From Klebsiella quasivariicola (GTDB lineage Bacteria; Pseudomonadota; Gammaproteobacteria; Enterobacterales; Enterobacteriaceae): DNA of 64,000 nucleotides. The notes under the pieces were generated by a model, which saw only the letters and a list, made by a program, of their open reading frames with translations, was not told where the DNA came from and did no database searches. The stretch covers positions 5,146,001 through 5,210,000 of the forward strand of contig NZ_CP022823.1 in the NCBI RefSeq assembly GCF_002269255.1, written 5' to 3'. Shown here in pieces: positions 40,584 through 51,393 of the stretch. Within the stretch, counting starts at the first letter, position 1; each line of letters opens with the position of its first letter. Made by a program: the position numbers and the translations under genes.

Positions 40584-43007
40584 ATGTCCGGCTGGCAACG
40601 AATTTACTATAAATTACTGAATTTACCATTACGGGTGCTGGTAAAAAGCAAGTCTATTCCGGCAGAACCCGCCCAGGAATTAGGACTCGATACCTCGCGT
40701 CCGATCATGTACGTCCTGCCCTATAACTCGAAGGCGGACCTGCTGACGCTGCGCGCCCAATGCCTGGCGCATGATTTACCTGACCCGTTTGAACCGCTGG
40801 AGATCGACGGCACGCTGCTGCCGCGTTACGTATTCATCCACGGCGGGCCACGCGTGTTTACCTATTACACGCCAAAAGAAGAGTCCATCAAGCTGTTCCA
40901 CGACTACCTCGATCTGCACCGCAACCATCCGGATCTCGATGTGCAAATGGTGCCGGTCTCGGTGATGTTTGGCCGCTCGCCGGGTCGCGAGAAAGGGGAA
41001 GTTAATCCGCCGCTGCGGATGCTCAACGGTATCCAGAAATTTTTCGCCGTCTCCTGGCTCGGCCGCGACAGCTTCGTGCGTTTCTCGCCTTCCGTGTCGC
41101 TGCGCCGCATGGCCGATGAGCATGGTACCGATAAGATCATCGCTCAGAAGCTGGCTCGCGTCGCCCGCATGCACTTTGCCCGCCAGCGCCTGGCCGCCGT
41201 CGGCCCGCGTCTGCCAGCCCGCCAGGATCTGTTTAATAAACTGCTGGCCTCGAAAGCGATCGCCCGCGCGGTAGAAGACGAAGCGCGCAGTAAGAAGATT
41301 TCCCACGAGAAGGCCCAGCAGAACGCTATCGCGCTGATGGAAGAGATTGCGGCGAACTTCTCATACGAGATGATCCGCCTGACCGATCGCATTCTCGGCT
41401 TCACCTGGAACCGTCTGTACCAGGGTATCAACGTGCATAACGCCGAGCGCGTACGCCAGCTGGCGCACGACGGCCATGAAATTGTCTATGTCCCCTGCCA
41501 CCGCAGCCACATGGACTATCTGCTGCTCTCCTATGTCCTGTACCATCAGGGACTGGTCCCCCCACATATCGCGGCGGGCATCAACCTCAACTTCTGGCCA
41601 GCCGGGCCGATCTTCCGTCGCCTCGGCGCCTTCTTTATTCGCCGTACCTTTAAGGGCAACAAGCTCTATTCCACCGTGTTCCGCGAATACCTTGGCGAAC
41701 TGTTCAGCCGTGGTTATTCGGTGGAGTACTTTGTGGAAGGCGGCCGCTCCCGTACTGGCCGGCTGCTCGATCCGAAGACCGGTACGCTGTCGATGACCAT
41801 CCAGGCGATGCTGCGCGGCGGCACCCGACCGATCACTCTGGTACCGATTTACATCGGCTATGAGCACGTGATGGAGGTCGGAACCTATGCCAAGGAGCTG
41901 CGCGGCGCCACCAAAGAGAAAGAGAGTCTGCCGCAGATGGTGCGTGGCTTAAGTAAGCTGCGCAATCTTGGCCAGGGTTACGTTAACTTCGGCGAACCGC
42001 TGCCGCTGATGACCTACCTGAACCACCATGTGCCGGAGTGGCGGGAAGCAATCGACCCGATCGAAGCGGTCCGCCCTTCCTGGCTGACGCCGACGGTAAA
42101 TAACATTGCCGCTGACCTGATGGTGCGCATCAACAACGCTGGCGCGGCCAACGCCATGAACCTGTGCTGTACGGCGCTGCTGGCCTCGCGTCAGCGTTCG
42201 CTGACCCGGGAGCAACTGACCCAACAGCTGGAGTGCTACCTCGCGCTGCTGCGCAATGTGCCCTATGCGCCAGATGCCACCGCGCCGTCCGCTTCGGCCA
42301 GTGAGCTCATCGACCACGCGCTGCAGATGAACAAGTTCGAGGTCGAGAAGGACACCATCGGCGATATCATCATTCTGCCGCGCGAGCAGGCGGTACTGAT
42401 GACCTACTATCGCAACAACATCGCCCATATGCTGGTGATGCCGTCGCTGTTAGCCGCCCTGGTAACTCAGCATCGCCACCTCAGCCGCGCCGAAGTGCTG
42501 CGCCATGTCGAAACGCTCTATCCGTTCCTCAAAGCCGAGCTGTTCCTGCGCTGGGAAAAAGCGGAGCTGGCCGGAGTGGTGGATGCGCTGATTGCCGAGA
42601 TGCTGCGTCAGGAGCTGATCGTCGTCGATGGCGATGTGATGAGCCTCAACCCGTCTCATTCGCGCTCCCTGCAGCTGCTGGCCGCCGGCGCGCGCGAGAC
42701 GCTGCAGCGCTATGCCATCACCTTCTGGCTGCTGAGCGCCAACCCGTCGATCAACCGCAGTTCGCTGGAAAAAGAGAGTCGTACCGTGGCCCAGCGTCTG
42801 TCGGTACTGCACGGTATCAATGCGCCGGAGTTCTTCGACAAAGCGGTGTTCAGCACCCTGGTGTTGACCCTGCGTGATGAAGGCTATATCAGCGACACTG
42901 GCGACGCCGAGCCGGAAGAGACCCTGAAGGTCTACCGGATGCTGGCGGATTTGATTACATCGGATGTGCGTCTGACCATTGAAAGCGTCACGCAGGACGA
43001 CGCGTAA
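40584..43007 (+). CDS. plsB: Glycerol-3-phosphate acyltransferase PlsB
   Basis: This 807-residue inner-membrane-associated enzyme has the acyltransferase HX4D motif at His306-Asp311 (PCHRSHMDYLLLS). Block II is AFFIRRTFKGNKLY, block III YFVEGGRSRTGRLLDPKTG and block IV ITLVPIYIGYEHVME. It transfers an acyl group from acyl-ACP or acyl-CoA to the sn-1 position of glycerol 3-phosphate, the first step of phospholipid synthesis. The start at 40584 (MSGWQRIYYKLLNLPL) matches E. coli PlsB. It diverges from dgkA and converges with ubiA at a hairpin. Confidence 0.98.
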   Translation: MSGWQRIYYKLLNLPLRVLVKSKSIPAEPAQELGLDTSRPIMYVLPYNSKADLLTLRAQCLAHDLPDPFEPLEIDGTLLPRYVFIHGGPRVFTYYTPKEESIKLFHDYLDLHRNHPDLDVQMVPVSVMFGRSPGREKGEVNPPLRMLNGIQKFFAVSWLGRDSFVRFSPSVSLRRMADEHGTDKIIAQKLARVARMHFARQRLAAVGPRLPARQDLFNKLLASKAIARAVEDEARSKKISHEKAQQNAIALMEEIAANFSYEMIRLTDRILGFTWNRLYQGINVHNAERVRQLAHDGHEIVYVPCHRSHMDYLLLSYVLYHQGLVPPHIAAGINLNFWPAGPIFRRLGAFFIRRTFKGNKLYSTVFREYLGELFSRGYSVEYFVEGGRSRTGRLLDPKTGTLSMTIQAMLRGGTRPITLVPIYIGYEHVMEVGTYAKELRGATKEKESLPQMVRGLSKLRNLGQGYVNFGEPLPLMTYLNHHVPEWREAIDPIEAVRPSWLTPTVNNIAADLMVRINNAGAANAMNLCCTALLASRQRSLTREQLTQQLECYLALLRNVPYAPDATAPSASASELIDHALQMNKFEVEKDTIGDIIILPREQAVLMTYYRNNIAHMLVMPSLLAALVTQHRHLSRAEVLRHVETLYPFLKAELFLRWEKAELAGVVDALIAEMLRQELIVVDGDVMSLNPSHSRSLQLLAAGARETLQRYAITFWLLSANPSINRSSLEKESRTVAQRLSVLHGINAPEFFDKAVFSTLVLTLRDEGYISDTGDAEPEETLKVYRMLADLITSDVRLTIESVTQDDA

Positions 43008-43026
43008 CGCGGCGGTTGCTGCCCTC

Positions 43027-43054
43027 ACTTCCCCCCGCGATGCCGGGGGGAAGT
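43027..43054. terminator. Hairpin between convergent plsB and ubiA
   Basis: ACTTCCCCCCG and CGGGGGGAAGT form a perfect 11-bp stem with a 6-nt loop. Neither side has a clear U-tract, but the position between two gene ends fits a shared terminator. Confidence 0.6.
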
Positions 43055-43064
43055 AGACAGGGAG

Positions 43065-43931
43065 TTACAGGTAGCTCATCGCCAGGCCCAGGAACAGCAC
43101 CAGCCCGACGTAGTTATTGTTCATAAACGCTTTAAAGCAGTTATCGCGGTCGCGATTGAAGATAAGCTTCTGCTGCCAGCCAAACAGGCCCGCCGCCACG
43201 AACAGCGACCAGTAATATTCCCAGCCCAGCCCATTCAGCCAACCCACCGCGCCCATCAGCGCCAGCACGGCTACCTGCAGAATACCGATAATCAGTCGAT
43301 CGTTTTCGCCGAACAGGATCGCCGTCGATTTAATGCCGATCTTGAGGTCGTCATCGCGATCCACCATCGCATACTGGGTATCGTAGGCTACCGCCCACAG
43401 AATGTTGGCGAGGAACATCAGCCAGCAGCTCAGCGGCAGTGATTCACTGACGGCCGAGAAGGCCATCGGGATCGACCAGCCAAAGGCGGCCCCCAGCACC
43501 ACCTGCGGCAGATGGGTGTAGCGCTTCATAAACGGGTAGACCCATGCCAGCGCCAGCGCCGCCACTGACAGCAGAATGGTCATGGTGTTGAGGGTGAGTA
43601 CCAGCAGAAAGGAGAGCAGCACCAGCACGATAAACAGCGTTCGCGCCTCTTTCTCGGTGACATCGCCGCTCGGCAGCGGACGACGGGCGGTACGCTTCAC
43701 GTGACCATCAAATTTTCGATCGGCATAGTCATTCACCACGCAGCCGGCAGCGCGCATCAGCCAGACGCCAGCGATAAATACCGCCAGGATCCACAGCGGC
43801 GGGACGCCCGGCGAGGCCACCCACAGCGCCCACAGCGTCGGCCACAGCAGCAGCAAGGCGCCGATCGGTTTGTCAGTGCGCATCAGGCGATGAAACGCCA
43901 ACAGCTTATTCTGCGACAGACTCCACTCCAT
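43065..43931 (-). CDS. ubiA: 4-hydroxybenzoate octaprenyltransferase UbiA
   Basis: This 288-residue integral membrane prenyltransferase has about eight or nine helices. It carries the two aspartate-rich motifs: NDYADRKFDGHVKRT (about 68-82) and DTQYAMVDRDDDLKIG (about 188-203), which bind the prenyl diphosphate through magnesium. It joins an octaprenyl chain to 4-hydroxybenzoate, the second step of ubiquinone synthesis. It follows ubiC by 13 bp in the same operon. The sequence matches E. coli UbiA. Confidence 0.98.
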   Translation of the reverse strand: MEWSLSQNKLLAFHRLMRTDKPIGALLLLWPTLWALWVASPGVPPLWILAVFIAGVWLMRAAGCVVNDYADRKFDGHVKRTARRPLPSGDVTEKEARTLFIVLVLLSFLLVLTLNTMTILLSVAALALAWVYPFMKRYTHLPQVVLGAAFGWSIPMAFSAVSESLPLSCWLMFLANILWAVAYDTQYAMVDRDDDLKIGIKSTAILFGENDRLIIGILQVAVLALMGAVGWLNGLGWEYYWSLFVAAGLFGWQQKLIFNRDRDNCFKAFMNNNYVGLVLFLGLAMSYL

Positions 43932-43944
43932 TTTTTTCTTCCTC

Positions 43945-44442
43945 TCAGTACAACGGCGACGCAGGCAAAAACAGCTCGGTCAGCAACAGGGGTTTGCCGC
44001 TCAGCCGCAGGCGGGAACGACGTCCCCACAGCGCTGCATCGCGACCAATTTCAATAAAATCGCGGGTTAACGTCGACGACGTGAACAGGTATCGGCCCAG
44101 CGGGGTCTGCCCGAGCTGCTGTAGCGCCAGCTCCGGACCACACAGCGTCGACTCCGGCACCACCGTGCGCCCGGCCAGCCAGGGCTCACCATCGGCATTG
44201 AGTATAATCTCCCGCAGCCAGTAGCGCGGCTCGGCGGGCAGCAGCGCCGCTTCATCAGCCAGCGCCTCACGTCCGATATACCCTTCGTTAACCAGGGTCA
44301 CGGTGACCTGCTTTCCTTGTTGTTCAAAGCGCTGGGTCATTGAGTCCTCCAGCAGCAGCCAGTCACTCAGCGGCGGCGCCAGGGGGGGCATAACGGCAAA
44401 ATAGCGCAGCGCACGCAGTCGCGTAAGCGCAGGATGGGACAT
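43945..44442 (-). CDS. ubiC: Chorismate lyase UbiC
   Basis: This 165-residue cytosolic enzyme starts MSHPALTRLRALRYF at 44442; the frame runs open upstream to 44589 but that part is not conserved. Active-site residues expected for the family are present, including Arg in YWLREIIL (about 76), the GRYLF segment (about 115) and the Glu in IGRD/ELFLP regions. It releases pyruvate from chorismate to give 4-hydroxybenzoate, the first committed step of ubiquinone synthesis, and hands its product to UbiA, encoded directly after it. It matches E. coli UbiC. Confidence 0.96.
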   Translation of the reverse strand: MSHPALTRLRALRYFAVMPPLAPPLSDWLLLEDSMTQRFEQQGKQVTVTLVNEGYIGREALADEAALLPAEPRYWLREIILNADGEPWLAGRTVVPESTLCGPELALQQLGQTPLGRYLFTSSTLTRDFIEIGRDAALWGRRSRLRLSGKPLLLTELFLPASPLY

Positions 44443-44567
44443 GCCTGATTCTCCGGTACATAACGTGAAAGCATTGTATCGCAGAATAGGCGGTTGGTGG
44501 CGGGCAAACGTCAATATACGATCATTCACGCAACAGCCATGCAACAGGCTGCCGCGCGTGCAAAAAA

Positions 44568-44591
44568 AGGTGCATCCCGCGGGATGCACCT
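44568..44591 (-). terminator. Intrinsic terminator after malM
   Basis: AGGTGCATCCCG and CGGGATGCACCT make a 24-bp perfect palindrome that folds as a stem with a small internal loop. The reverse strand then reads TTTTTTG. It lies 38 bp past malM and closes the malK-lamB-malM operon. Confidence 0.88.
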
Positions 44592-44629
44592 AAAGGCTGT
44601 GCCTAAACATCAGCATTGTGGGGAGACGA

Positions 44630-45562
44630 TTACCCCTTGCCTTTTACACTGCTGATAAAGGTGGAACGAGCGGATTTCGAGCCGAGGCGCTCAGCTTCGT
44701 TCATCAATTTCAGGGCTTTGTCGATGTCACCTTGTTTCACCGCCTGCTTAATACCATTGTTGAAGTAGGTTTCGGTGTCGCTGAGCATCGGTTCGCTTTT
44801 GGCTGCCGGCGCCGCAGCGGCGGCTGCAGCGGCTGGCGCGGCTACCGGCGCCGCGGTGTTGCCGACGGTCACCGGCCCCGGGCCGGAGGAACCAAACAGC
44901 GGGCCCACCAGCACGCTGGAGGTACTGTTGGTTTTCACTTTCAGCTTCAGCACACCATCGGTGGTATGTTTGGCGATCGGGTCCGGGATATCCGGCGCCG
45001 CATTGCCTGCGCCTTTGGCATAGGCTTTCGCCGGATCCAGCAAGGTCGTGGTCTGCTGGAGATCTTTTTCAGTGGTAAATACCAGCACGTAGAGCTTCTG
45101 CTGGCCCAGCGCCGGGGTCAGGCGCATCACGCCGCCCAGGCGATCGGCGGTCATCACGCCCGGCTGCTGATAGGTAAAGTAGTTGCTGGGGAAGAACGCC
45201 GCGGGCGTCATGTTCTGATCGAGAATCAGCACGTTCGGCGCAAAAATCTGCTTGTGTTTGTTCAGTTCGCTGTCGAGGGTCAGAGTCAGCTCACCGATAT
45301 TGGCCGGCACGCTCCAGGCGGCGACCGGCCCGACGATCCCCGGGACATCCAGGCGTTGACCGCCAGTGGTTAAATCAACGCTCTGCGTCTTTGATTGATC
45401 GGCAGGCGTCCAGATCAGCTGCTGCAGCGCACTGGCTGGAATAGACGGCGCAGCGCTGGTGTTCTGCGGTACAAAGTTAACATCGGCAAGGCTCATCCCC
45501 GGCACGCATGCCAACATCCCTGCGGATAAACACAGAGCGACGAGAGTTTTCTTCATTTTCAT
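44630..45562 (-). CDS. malM: Maltose operon periplasmic protein MalM
   Basis: This 310-residue protein starts MKMKKTLVALCLSAGMLAC at 45562, a lipoprotein-like or cleavable signal region, followed by the mature start DVNFVPQN. An alanine/proline-rich linker (AAPVAAPAAAAAAAAPAAKS, about 225-250) joins the N-terminal beta-rich part to a C-terminal helical part ending STFISSVKGKG. It matches E. coli MalM, a periplasmic protein encoded last in the malK-lamB-malM operon. Its function is unknown, and it is not needed for maltose uptake. Confidence 0.95.
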   Translation of the reverse strand: MKMKKTLVALCLSAGMLACVPGMSLADVNFVPQNTSAAPSIPASALQQLIWTPADQSKTQSVDLTTGGQRLDVPGIVGPVAAWSVPANIGELTLTLDSELNKHKQIFAPNVLILDQNMTPAAFFPSNYFTYQQPGVMTADRLGGVMRLTPALGQQKLYVLVFTTEKDLQQTTTLLDPAKAYAKGAGNAAPDIPDPIAKHTTDGVLKLKVKTNSTSSVLVGPLFGSSGPGPVTVGNTAAPVAAPAAAAAAAAPAAKSEPMLSDTETYFNNGIKQAVKQGDIDKALKLMNEAERLGSKSARSTFISSVKGKG

Positions 45563-45676
45563 TCTTCTCACCTTGGATAGCATCGGTTTAGCGGTAGCCA
45601 GGCAATAGCGCGCTAACCCTGAATAATCAGGAGGGGCTGACGCCCCTCCCAGGTTACACTCGTCCTGCGGACGGTA

Positions 45677-46966
45677 TTACCACCACACTTCCATCTGGGC
45701 ACCGAAGGTAACTTCGCTGTCGTCACCACGGCTGGAGGTGAAAGCGCCGCTTCCGCTGCTGTCTTTTGTCTGCAGACCGGAGGTGTTGCTGTAACCCCAG
45801 TTTTCATCCCACTTCGCGTAGGTTGCGAAGATACGGATAGCCGGACGGGACCAGACGCTGTTACCTGCCTGCCATTGCTGAGCCAGGGTAATTTTGTACT
45901 GGTTGTTGTTTTCGCTGGTACGCTGGGATTTGACGTTATCGTAACCGATTTCCAGCTGGGTGCTCATGATCGGCGTCCATTTGTACATCGGACGGACACC
46001 CACGGTGTACCAGGTAGAACCGTTCTTGCTGTCCAGATCCACGTCCTGGTACATCGCCACGTACATCAGGCCCCAGTCATCGTTGAAGTCCATCGCGCCG
46101 TGATCCAGAACGCGGATCATGCTGCCGTTGTTATCAATGCTGGTCCCCTGAGAGTGACCGCTGTTCCAGGAGGTCATAGCGTCAGTGGCGTACTGAACGA
46201 CAAATTTGTTGAAGCCGCCCCAGATAGACTGAGTATGTTCACCAGTCCACATCCAGCCGTCTTTCGACGCGCCGTCTTCCAGACGGTAATCATCCTGCGG
46301 GTTCGCACGGCCGTAATCGACACCTAACTCCAGCACGCCGCCCGGGTTGGTTTCCAGGCCCGCCAGACGGATGTCAAAGACGTCGTTGGCAGTTTTCGCG
46401 GCATATTTTTTGGTGTCATCACTGGAGAAGGTATAAGAACCGCCGCTTTCTGAGTTACGGGTAGCGGCCAGAGAGAGCTTACCGAAGCCAAGGTCAACGT
46501 TTTCCAGACCAGCACCCGGGCCGGAGATATCCCAGTAGTAGAAGTCGATCATGTGAACGTCATGACGCTGATAGAAGCGTTTACCCGCCCACAGCGTAGA
46601 GCCCGGCAGCCAGTCGATCAGGTTTTTACCCTGGATGTTGGCTTCACGGAACGCCGGAGAGGTGCTTTCCCAGTCATCTTCCTGATTCACGGAATAGGCA
46701 ACGTTAGTATCGAAATAAAAACTCTTATCCCCTTCCTTCCACAGCTCCTGGCCCAGCTTCAGTTCCGCATAGGTTTCACATTCGTTACCAAGACGGTATT
46801 TACTTTGAGCACCGGTCGCTTTGAAGCACTGTTGCTCGCCGCCGCTACCGGTCCAGCCAATGCCGGAACGTGCGTAGCCATGGAAATCGACAGCCAGCGC
46901 CTGAGCAGACATCACGCCTGCTGCGACGGCGACCGCCAGAGGAAGTTTGCGCAGAGTAATCATCAT
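45677..46966 (-). CDS. lamB: Maltoporin LamB
   Basis: This 429-residue outer-membrane porin starts MMITLRKLPLAVAVAAGVMS with a 23-25-residue signal peptide ending AQALA before VDFHGYARSG. The mature protein is an 18-stranded barrel ending in VTFGAQMEVWW. Greasy-slide aromatics (for example WTGSGG, DFYYWD, GWMWTGEH) and the disulfide pair in QQCFK...GNECET are present. It forms trimers for maltodextrin diffusion and serves as phage receptor in E. coli. GGAGATAGA precedes the start. It lies between malK and malM. Confidence 0.97.
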   Translation of the reverse strand: MMITLRKLPLAVAVAAGVMSAQALAVDFHGYARSGIGWTGSGGEQQCFKATGAQSKYRLGNECETYAELKLGQELWKEGDKSFYFDTNVAYSVNQEDDWESTSPAFREANIQGKNLIDWLPGSTLWAGKRFYQRHDVHMIDFYYWDISGPGAGLENVDLGFGKLSLAATRNSESGGSYTFSSDDTKKYAAKTANDVFDIRLAGLETNPGGVLELGVDYGRANPQDDYRLEDGASKDGWMWTGEHTQSIWGGFNKFVVQYATDAMTSWNSGHSQGTSIDNNGSMIRVLDHGAMDFNDDWGLMYVAMYQDVDLDSKNGSTWYTVGVRPMYKWTPIMSTQLEIGYDNVKSQRTSENNNQYKITLAQQWQAGNSVWSRPAIRIFATYAKWDENWGYSNTSGLQTKDSSGSGAFTSSRGDDSEVTFGAQMEVWW

Positions 46967-47051
46967 TCTATCTCCTGAGATCATTGCTTTTCTTTGCACG
47001 CTTCGCCGGTGTACCGCCAGCCGGGTTCGCGCCTTTTTTTAATGGGAAGCC

Positions 47052-48161
<1,110 letters not shown>

Positions 48162-48531
48162 GCCCTTCTCCCTTCGTTACAACCTGTCACTAACAGTCAC
48201 ATTCAAGATGGGTCGACTATGCGGCATTCATTGACCAGGCAAATCCTCCACCCCCCGGCTTTTTTATGGGGGAGGAGATGGGAGGATGAGAGATTGGCTC
48301 TCGCCACGGGGGATGGCGGCTGGCGGGTGATTTCGTGATGGAGGCAACAAAATTGGGCACTTTTTTCTGTGCTCCAGGACGCAATACGGCCGTTTTTGCA
48401 ATGGAGATCACACAACCAGCGGGTGGGGCGTAGACCCGGGGAGGATGGAAAGGGGTTGTTAAAAAAGGAAACTCATCATCGTTAAGCCACCGAAGTGTAT
48501 CCACGAGTACATCACCAAAAAGGACGGGTAT
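48162..48531. promoter_or_regulatory. Divergent malK-malE control region with MalT boxes
   Basis: This 370-bp region holds several matches to the MalT box GGGGA[T/G]GAGG: near 48268-48277, 48281-48290, 48308-48316, 48335-48344 and 48438-48448. Multiple MalT sites with CRP sites between them form the shared nucleoprotein complex that activates both mal operons. The exact set of functional boxes needs footprint data. Confidence 0.85.
48397..48412. promoter_or_regulatory. CRP site in the malK-malE region
   Basis: TGCAATGGAGATCACA matches the CRP half-sites TGTGA-N6-TCACA at 8 of 10 positions, with a perfect right half. It lies 120 bp before malE, among the MalT boxes. CRP is known to act at this control region in E. 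coli. Confidence 0.6.
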
Positions 48532-49722
48532 ATGAAAATCAAAACTGGCGCTCGCATCCTCGCGCTGTCGGCACTGACCACGATGATGTTTTCCGCCTCT
48601 GCCCTCGCGAAAATTGAAGAAGGTAAGCTGGTTATCTGGATTAACGGCGATAAAGGCTACAACGGCCTCGCTGAAGTGGGTAAAAAGTTTGAAAAAGACA
48701 CCGGCATTAAAGTTTCCGTAGAACACCCGGACAAGCTGGAAGAAAAATTCCCGCAGGTTGCGGCAACCGGCGACGGCCCGGACATCATCTTCTGGGCACA
48801 TGACCGTTTTGGCGGCTACGCGCAGTCCGGCCTGCTGGCGGAAATCACCCCGGACAAAGCGTTCCAGGACAAACTCTACCCGTTCACCTGGGATGCGGTT
48901 CGCTATAACGGCAAACTGATCGCCTACCCGATCGCGGTCGAAGCCCTGTCCCTGATTTACAACAAAGATCTGGTGCCGAACCCACCGAAGACCTGGGAAG
49001 AGATCCCGGCTCTGGATAAAGAACTGAAAGCGAAAGGTAAGAGCGCGCTGATGTTCAACCTGCAGGAACCGTACTTCACCTGGCCGCTGATCGCTGCCGA
49101 CGGTGGATACGCGTTCAAGTTTGAAAACGGCAAGTACGATGTGAAAGACGTCGGCGTGGACAGCGCAGGCGCGAAAGCGGGCCTGACCTTCCTGGTTGAC
49201 CTGATCAAGAACAAGCACATGAATGCCGATACCGACTACTCCATCGCCGAAGCGGCCTTCAACAAAGGCGAAACCGCGATGACCATCAACGGTCCATGGG
49301 CGTGGTCTAACATCGATAAGAGCAAGGTTAACTACGGTGTAACCCTGCTGCCAACCTTTAAAGGCAAACCATCTAAACCGTTCGTTGGCGTGCTGAGCGC
49401 GGGGATCAACGCCGCCAGCCCGAACAAAGAGCTGGCGAAAGAGTTCCTCGAAAACTACCTGATGACCGATCAGGGTCTGGAAGCCGTTAACAACGACAAA
49501 CCGTTGGGTGCGGTAGCGCTGAAATCCTTCCAGGAAAAACTGGAAAAAGATCCGCGCATCGCTGCCACCATGGCGAACGCCCAGAAAGGCGAGATTATGC
49601 CTAACATCCCGCAGATGTCTGCCTTCTGGTATGCCGTTCGTACCGCGGTTATCAACGCCGCCAGCGGTCGTCAGACTGTCGATGCTGCACTGAAAGATGC
49701 ACAGAGCCGTATCACTAAGTAA
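48532..49722 (+). CDS. malE: Maltose/maltodextrin-binding protein MalE
   Basis: This 396-residue periplasmic protein has a 26-residue signal peptide (MKIKTGARILALSALTTMMF...ASALA) followed by KIEEGKLVIWINGDKGYNGL, the classic mature start. Ligand-contacting residues of MBP are seen: WINGDKGY, WAHDRFGGYAQSG, EPYFTWPL and NGPWAWSN, and Trp in AFWYAVRTA. It binds maltose and linear maltodextrins and delivers them to MalFGK2. It is the first gene of malEFG. REP-like hairpins follow its stop. Confidence 0.98.
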   Translation: MKIKTGARILALSALTTMMFSASALAKIEEGKLVIWINGDKGYNGLAEVGKKFEKDTGIKVSVEHPDKLEEKFPQVAATGDGPDIIFWAHDRFGGYAQSGLLAEITPDKAFQDKLYPFTWDAVRYNGKLIAYPIAVEALSLIYNKDLVPNPPKTWEEIPALDKELKAKGKSALMFNLQEPYFTWPLIAADGGYAFKFENGKYDVKDVGVDSAGAKAGLTFLVDLIKNKHMNADTDYSIAEAAFNKGETAMTINGPWAWSNIDKSKVNYGVTLLPTFKGKPSKPFVGVLSAGINAASPNKELAKEFLENYLMTDQGLEAVNNDKPLGAVALKSFQEKLEKDPRIAATMANAQKGEIMPNIPQMSAFWYAVRTAVINAASGRQTVDAALKDAQSRITK

Positions 49723-49728
49723 GAAAAC

Positions 49729-49805
49729 GGCGGGTGGCGCTTGCGCTTACCCGCCCTACCACTACGGCTCGGACCGTAGGTCAGGTAAGCAAAACGCCAC
49801 CTGAC
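49729..49805. repeat. REP-like hairpins between malE and malF
   Basis: Two palindromic units are seen: GGCGGGT/ACCCGCC (49729-49755, with inner GCGC pairing) and GTCAGGT/ACCTGAC (49780-49805). In E. coli the malE-malF gap also carries REP sequences that stabilise malE mRNA and keep MalE in excess over MalF. The same role is likely here. Confidence 0.75.
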
Positions 49806-49839
49806 AAATAAGTTTTCACCGCTGTAGAGGATGATCCCC

Positions 49840-51384
49840 ATGGATGCCGTTAAAAAGAGACACTGGTGGCAAAGTCCGCAACTCACATGGTCTGTGATTG
49901 GCTTACTGTGCCTGCTGGTGGGTTACCTTGTTGTTTTGATGTACGCCCAGGGGGAGTACCTGTTCGCCATCATGACGCTGATTTTAAGCTCAGTTGGCCT
50001 GTATATTTTCGCTAATCGCAAGGCGTATGCCTGGCGCTATGTCTATCCCGGCCTCGCCGGTATGGGCCTGTTTGTCCTGTTTCCGCTGATTTGTACTATC
50101 GCTATCGCGTTTACCAACTACAGCAGCACCAACCAGCTGACCTTTGAGCGCGCACAGCAAGTGCTGATAGATCGCTCCTTCCAGGCTGGCAAAGCCTATA
50201 ATTTCACGCTGATCCCGGCGGGTGACGACTGGAAACTGGCGCTGATCGACGGCGAAAGCGGTAAAAATTACCTTTCTGACGCCTTTAAATTCGGCGGTGA
50301 GCAGAAGCTGACGTTAAAAGAAACCGACGCCCTGCCGGAAGGCGAGCGCGCCAACCTGCGCGTGATTACCCAGAATCGCACCGCGCTGAACCAGCTGACC
50401 GCGGTGTTGCCTGATGACAGCAAAGTCATCATGAGTTCGCTGCGCCAGTTCTCCGGTACCCAGCCGCTGTATACGCTGGGCGAAGATGGGGTACTGACCA
50501 ACAATCAGACCCACGTCAAATACCGTCCGAACAACGATGTCGGCTTCTACCAGTCAATTAACGCCGACGGTAGCTGGGGCAATGAGAAGCTGAGTCCGGG
50601 CTACACTGTGACTATCGGCTGGGACAACTTTACCCGCGTCTTCCACGATGAAGGCATTCAGAAACCGTTCTTCGCGATTTTCGTCTGGACGGTGGTGTTC
50701 TCGGTCCTGACCGTAGTGCTGACCGTGGCAGTGGGGATGATCCTCGCCTGCCTGGTACAATGGGAAGCGCTGAAAGGCAAAGCGATTTATCGCGTCCTGC
50801 TGATTCTGCCGTACGCCGTACCGTCGTTTATTTCGATTCTGATTTTCAAAGGGCTGTTCAACCAGAGCTTTGGTGAAATCAACATGATGCTCAGCACCCT
50901 GTTCGGCATTAAGCCGGCCTGGTTTAGCGACCCGACCACCGCGCGCACCATGATCATCATCGTCAACACCTGGCTGGGCTACCCGTACATGATGATCCTG
51001 TGCATGGGGCTGCTGAAGGCGATTCCGGACGATCTGTACGAAGCGTCGGCAATGGATGGCGCCGGCCCGTTCCAGAACTTCTTTAAAATTACCTTCCCGC
51101 TGCTGATTAAGCCGCTGACGCCGCTGATGATCGCCAGCTTTGCCTTTAACTTTAACAACTTCGTCCTGATTCAGTTGTTGACCAACGGTGGTCCGGACCG
51201 TCTCGGCACCACCACCCCGGCCGGTTATACCGACCTGCTGGTGAGCTACACCTATCGCATCGCCTTTGAAGGCGGCGGCGGTCAGGACTTCGGCCTGGCG
51301 GCGGCTATCGCAACGCTTATCTTCCTGCTGGTTGGCGCGTTAGCGATTGTGAATCTGAAAGCCACGCGCATGAAGTTTGATTAA
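49840..51384 (+). CDS. malF: Maltose transporter permease MalF
   Basis: This 514-residue inner-membrane protein starts MDAVKKRHWWQSPQL at 49840; the ATG at 49831 three codons earlier is less conserved. It has eight membrane helices and the large periplasmic P2 loop between helices 3 and 4 (about 95-275). The EAA loop is EASAMDGAGPFQNFFKITFPLL (about 400-421), which contacts MalK. It pairs with MalG to form the channel. It follows malE after a 117-bp gap with REP units and precedes malG across an unusual 156-bp gap. Confidence 0.98.
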   Translation: MDAVKKRHWWQSPQLTWSVIGLLCLLVGYLVVLMYAQGEYLFAIMTLILSSVGLYIFANRKAYAWRYVYPGLAGMGLFVLFPLICTIAIAFTNYSSTNQLTFERAQQVLIDRSFQAGKAYNFTLIPAGDDWKLALIDGESGKNYLSDAFKFGGEQKLTLKETDALPEGERANLRVITQNRTALNQLTAVLPDDSKVIMSSLRQFSGTQPLYTLGEDGVLTNNQTHVKYRPNNDVGFYQSINADGSWGNEKLSPGYTVTIGWDNFTRVFHDEGIQKPFFAIFVWTVVFSVLTVVLTVAVGMILACLVQWEALKGKAIYRVLLILPYAVPSFISILIFKGLFNQSFGEINMMLSTLFGIKPAWFSDPTTARTMIIIVNTWLGYPYMMILCMGLLKAIPDDLYEASAMDGAGPFQNFFKITFPLLIKPLTPLMIASFAFNFNNFVLIQLLTNGGPDRLGTTTPAGYTDLLVSYTYRIAFEGGGGQDFGLAAAIATLIFLLVGALAIVNLKATRMKFD

Positions 51385-51393
51385 TTGGAATTA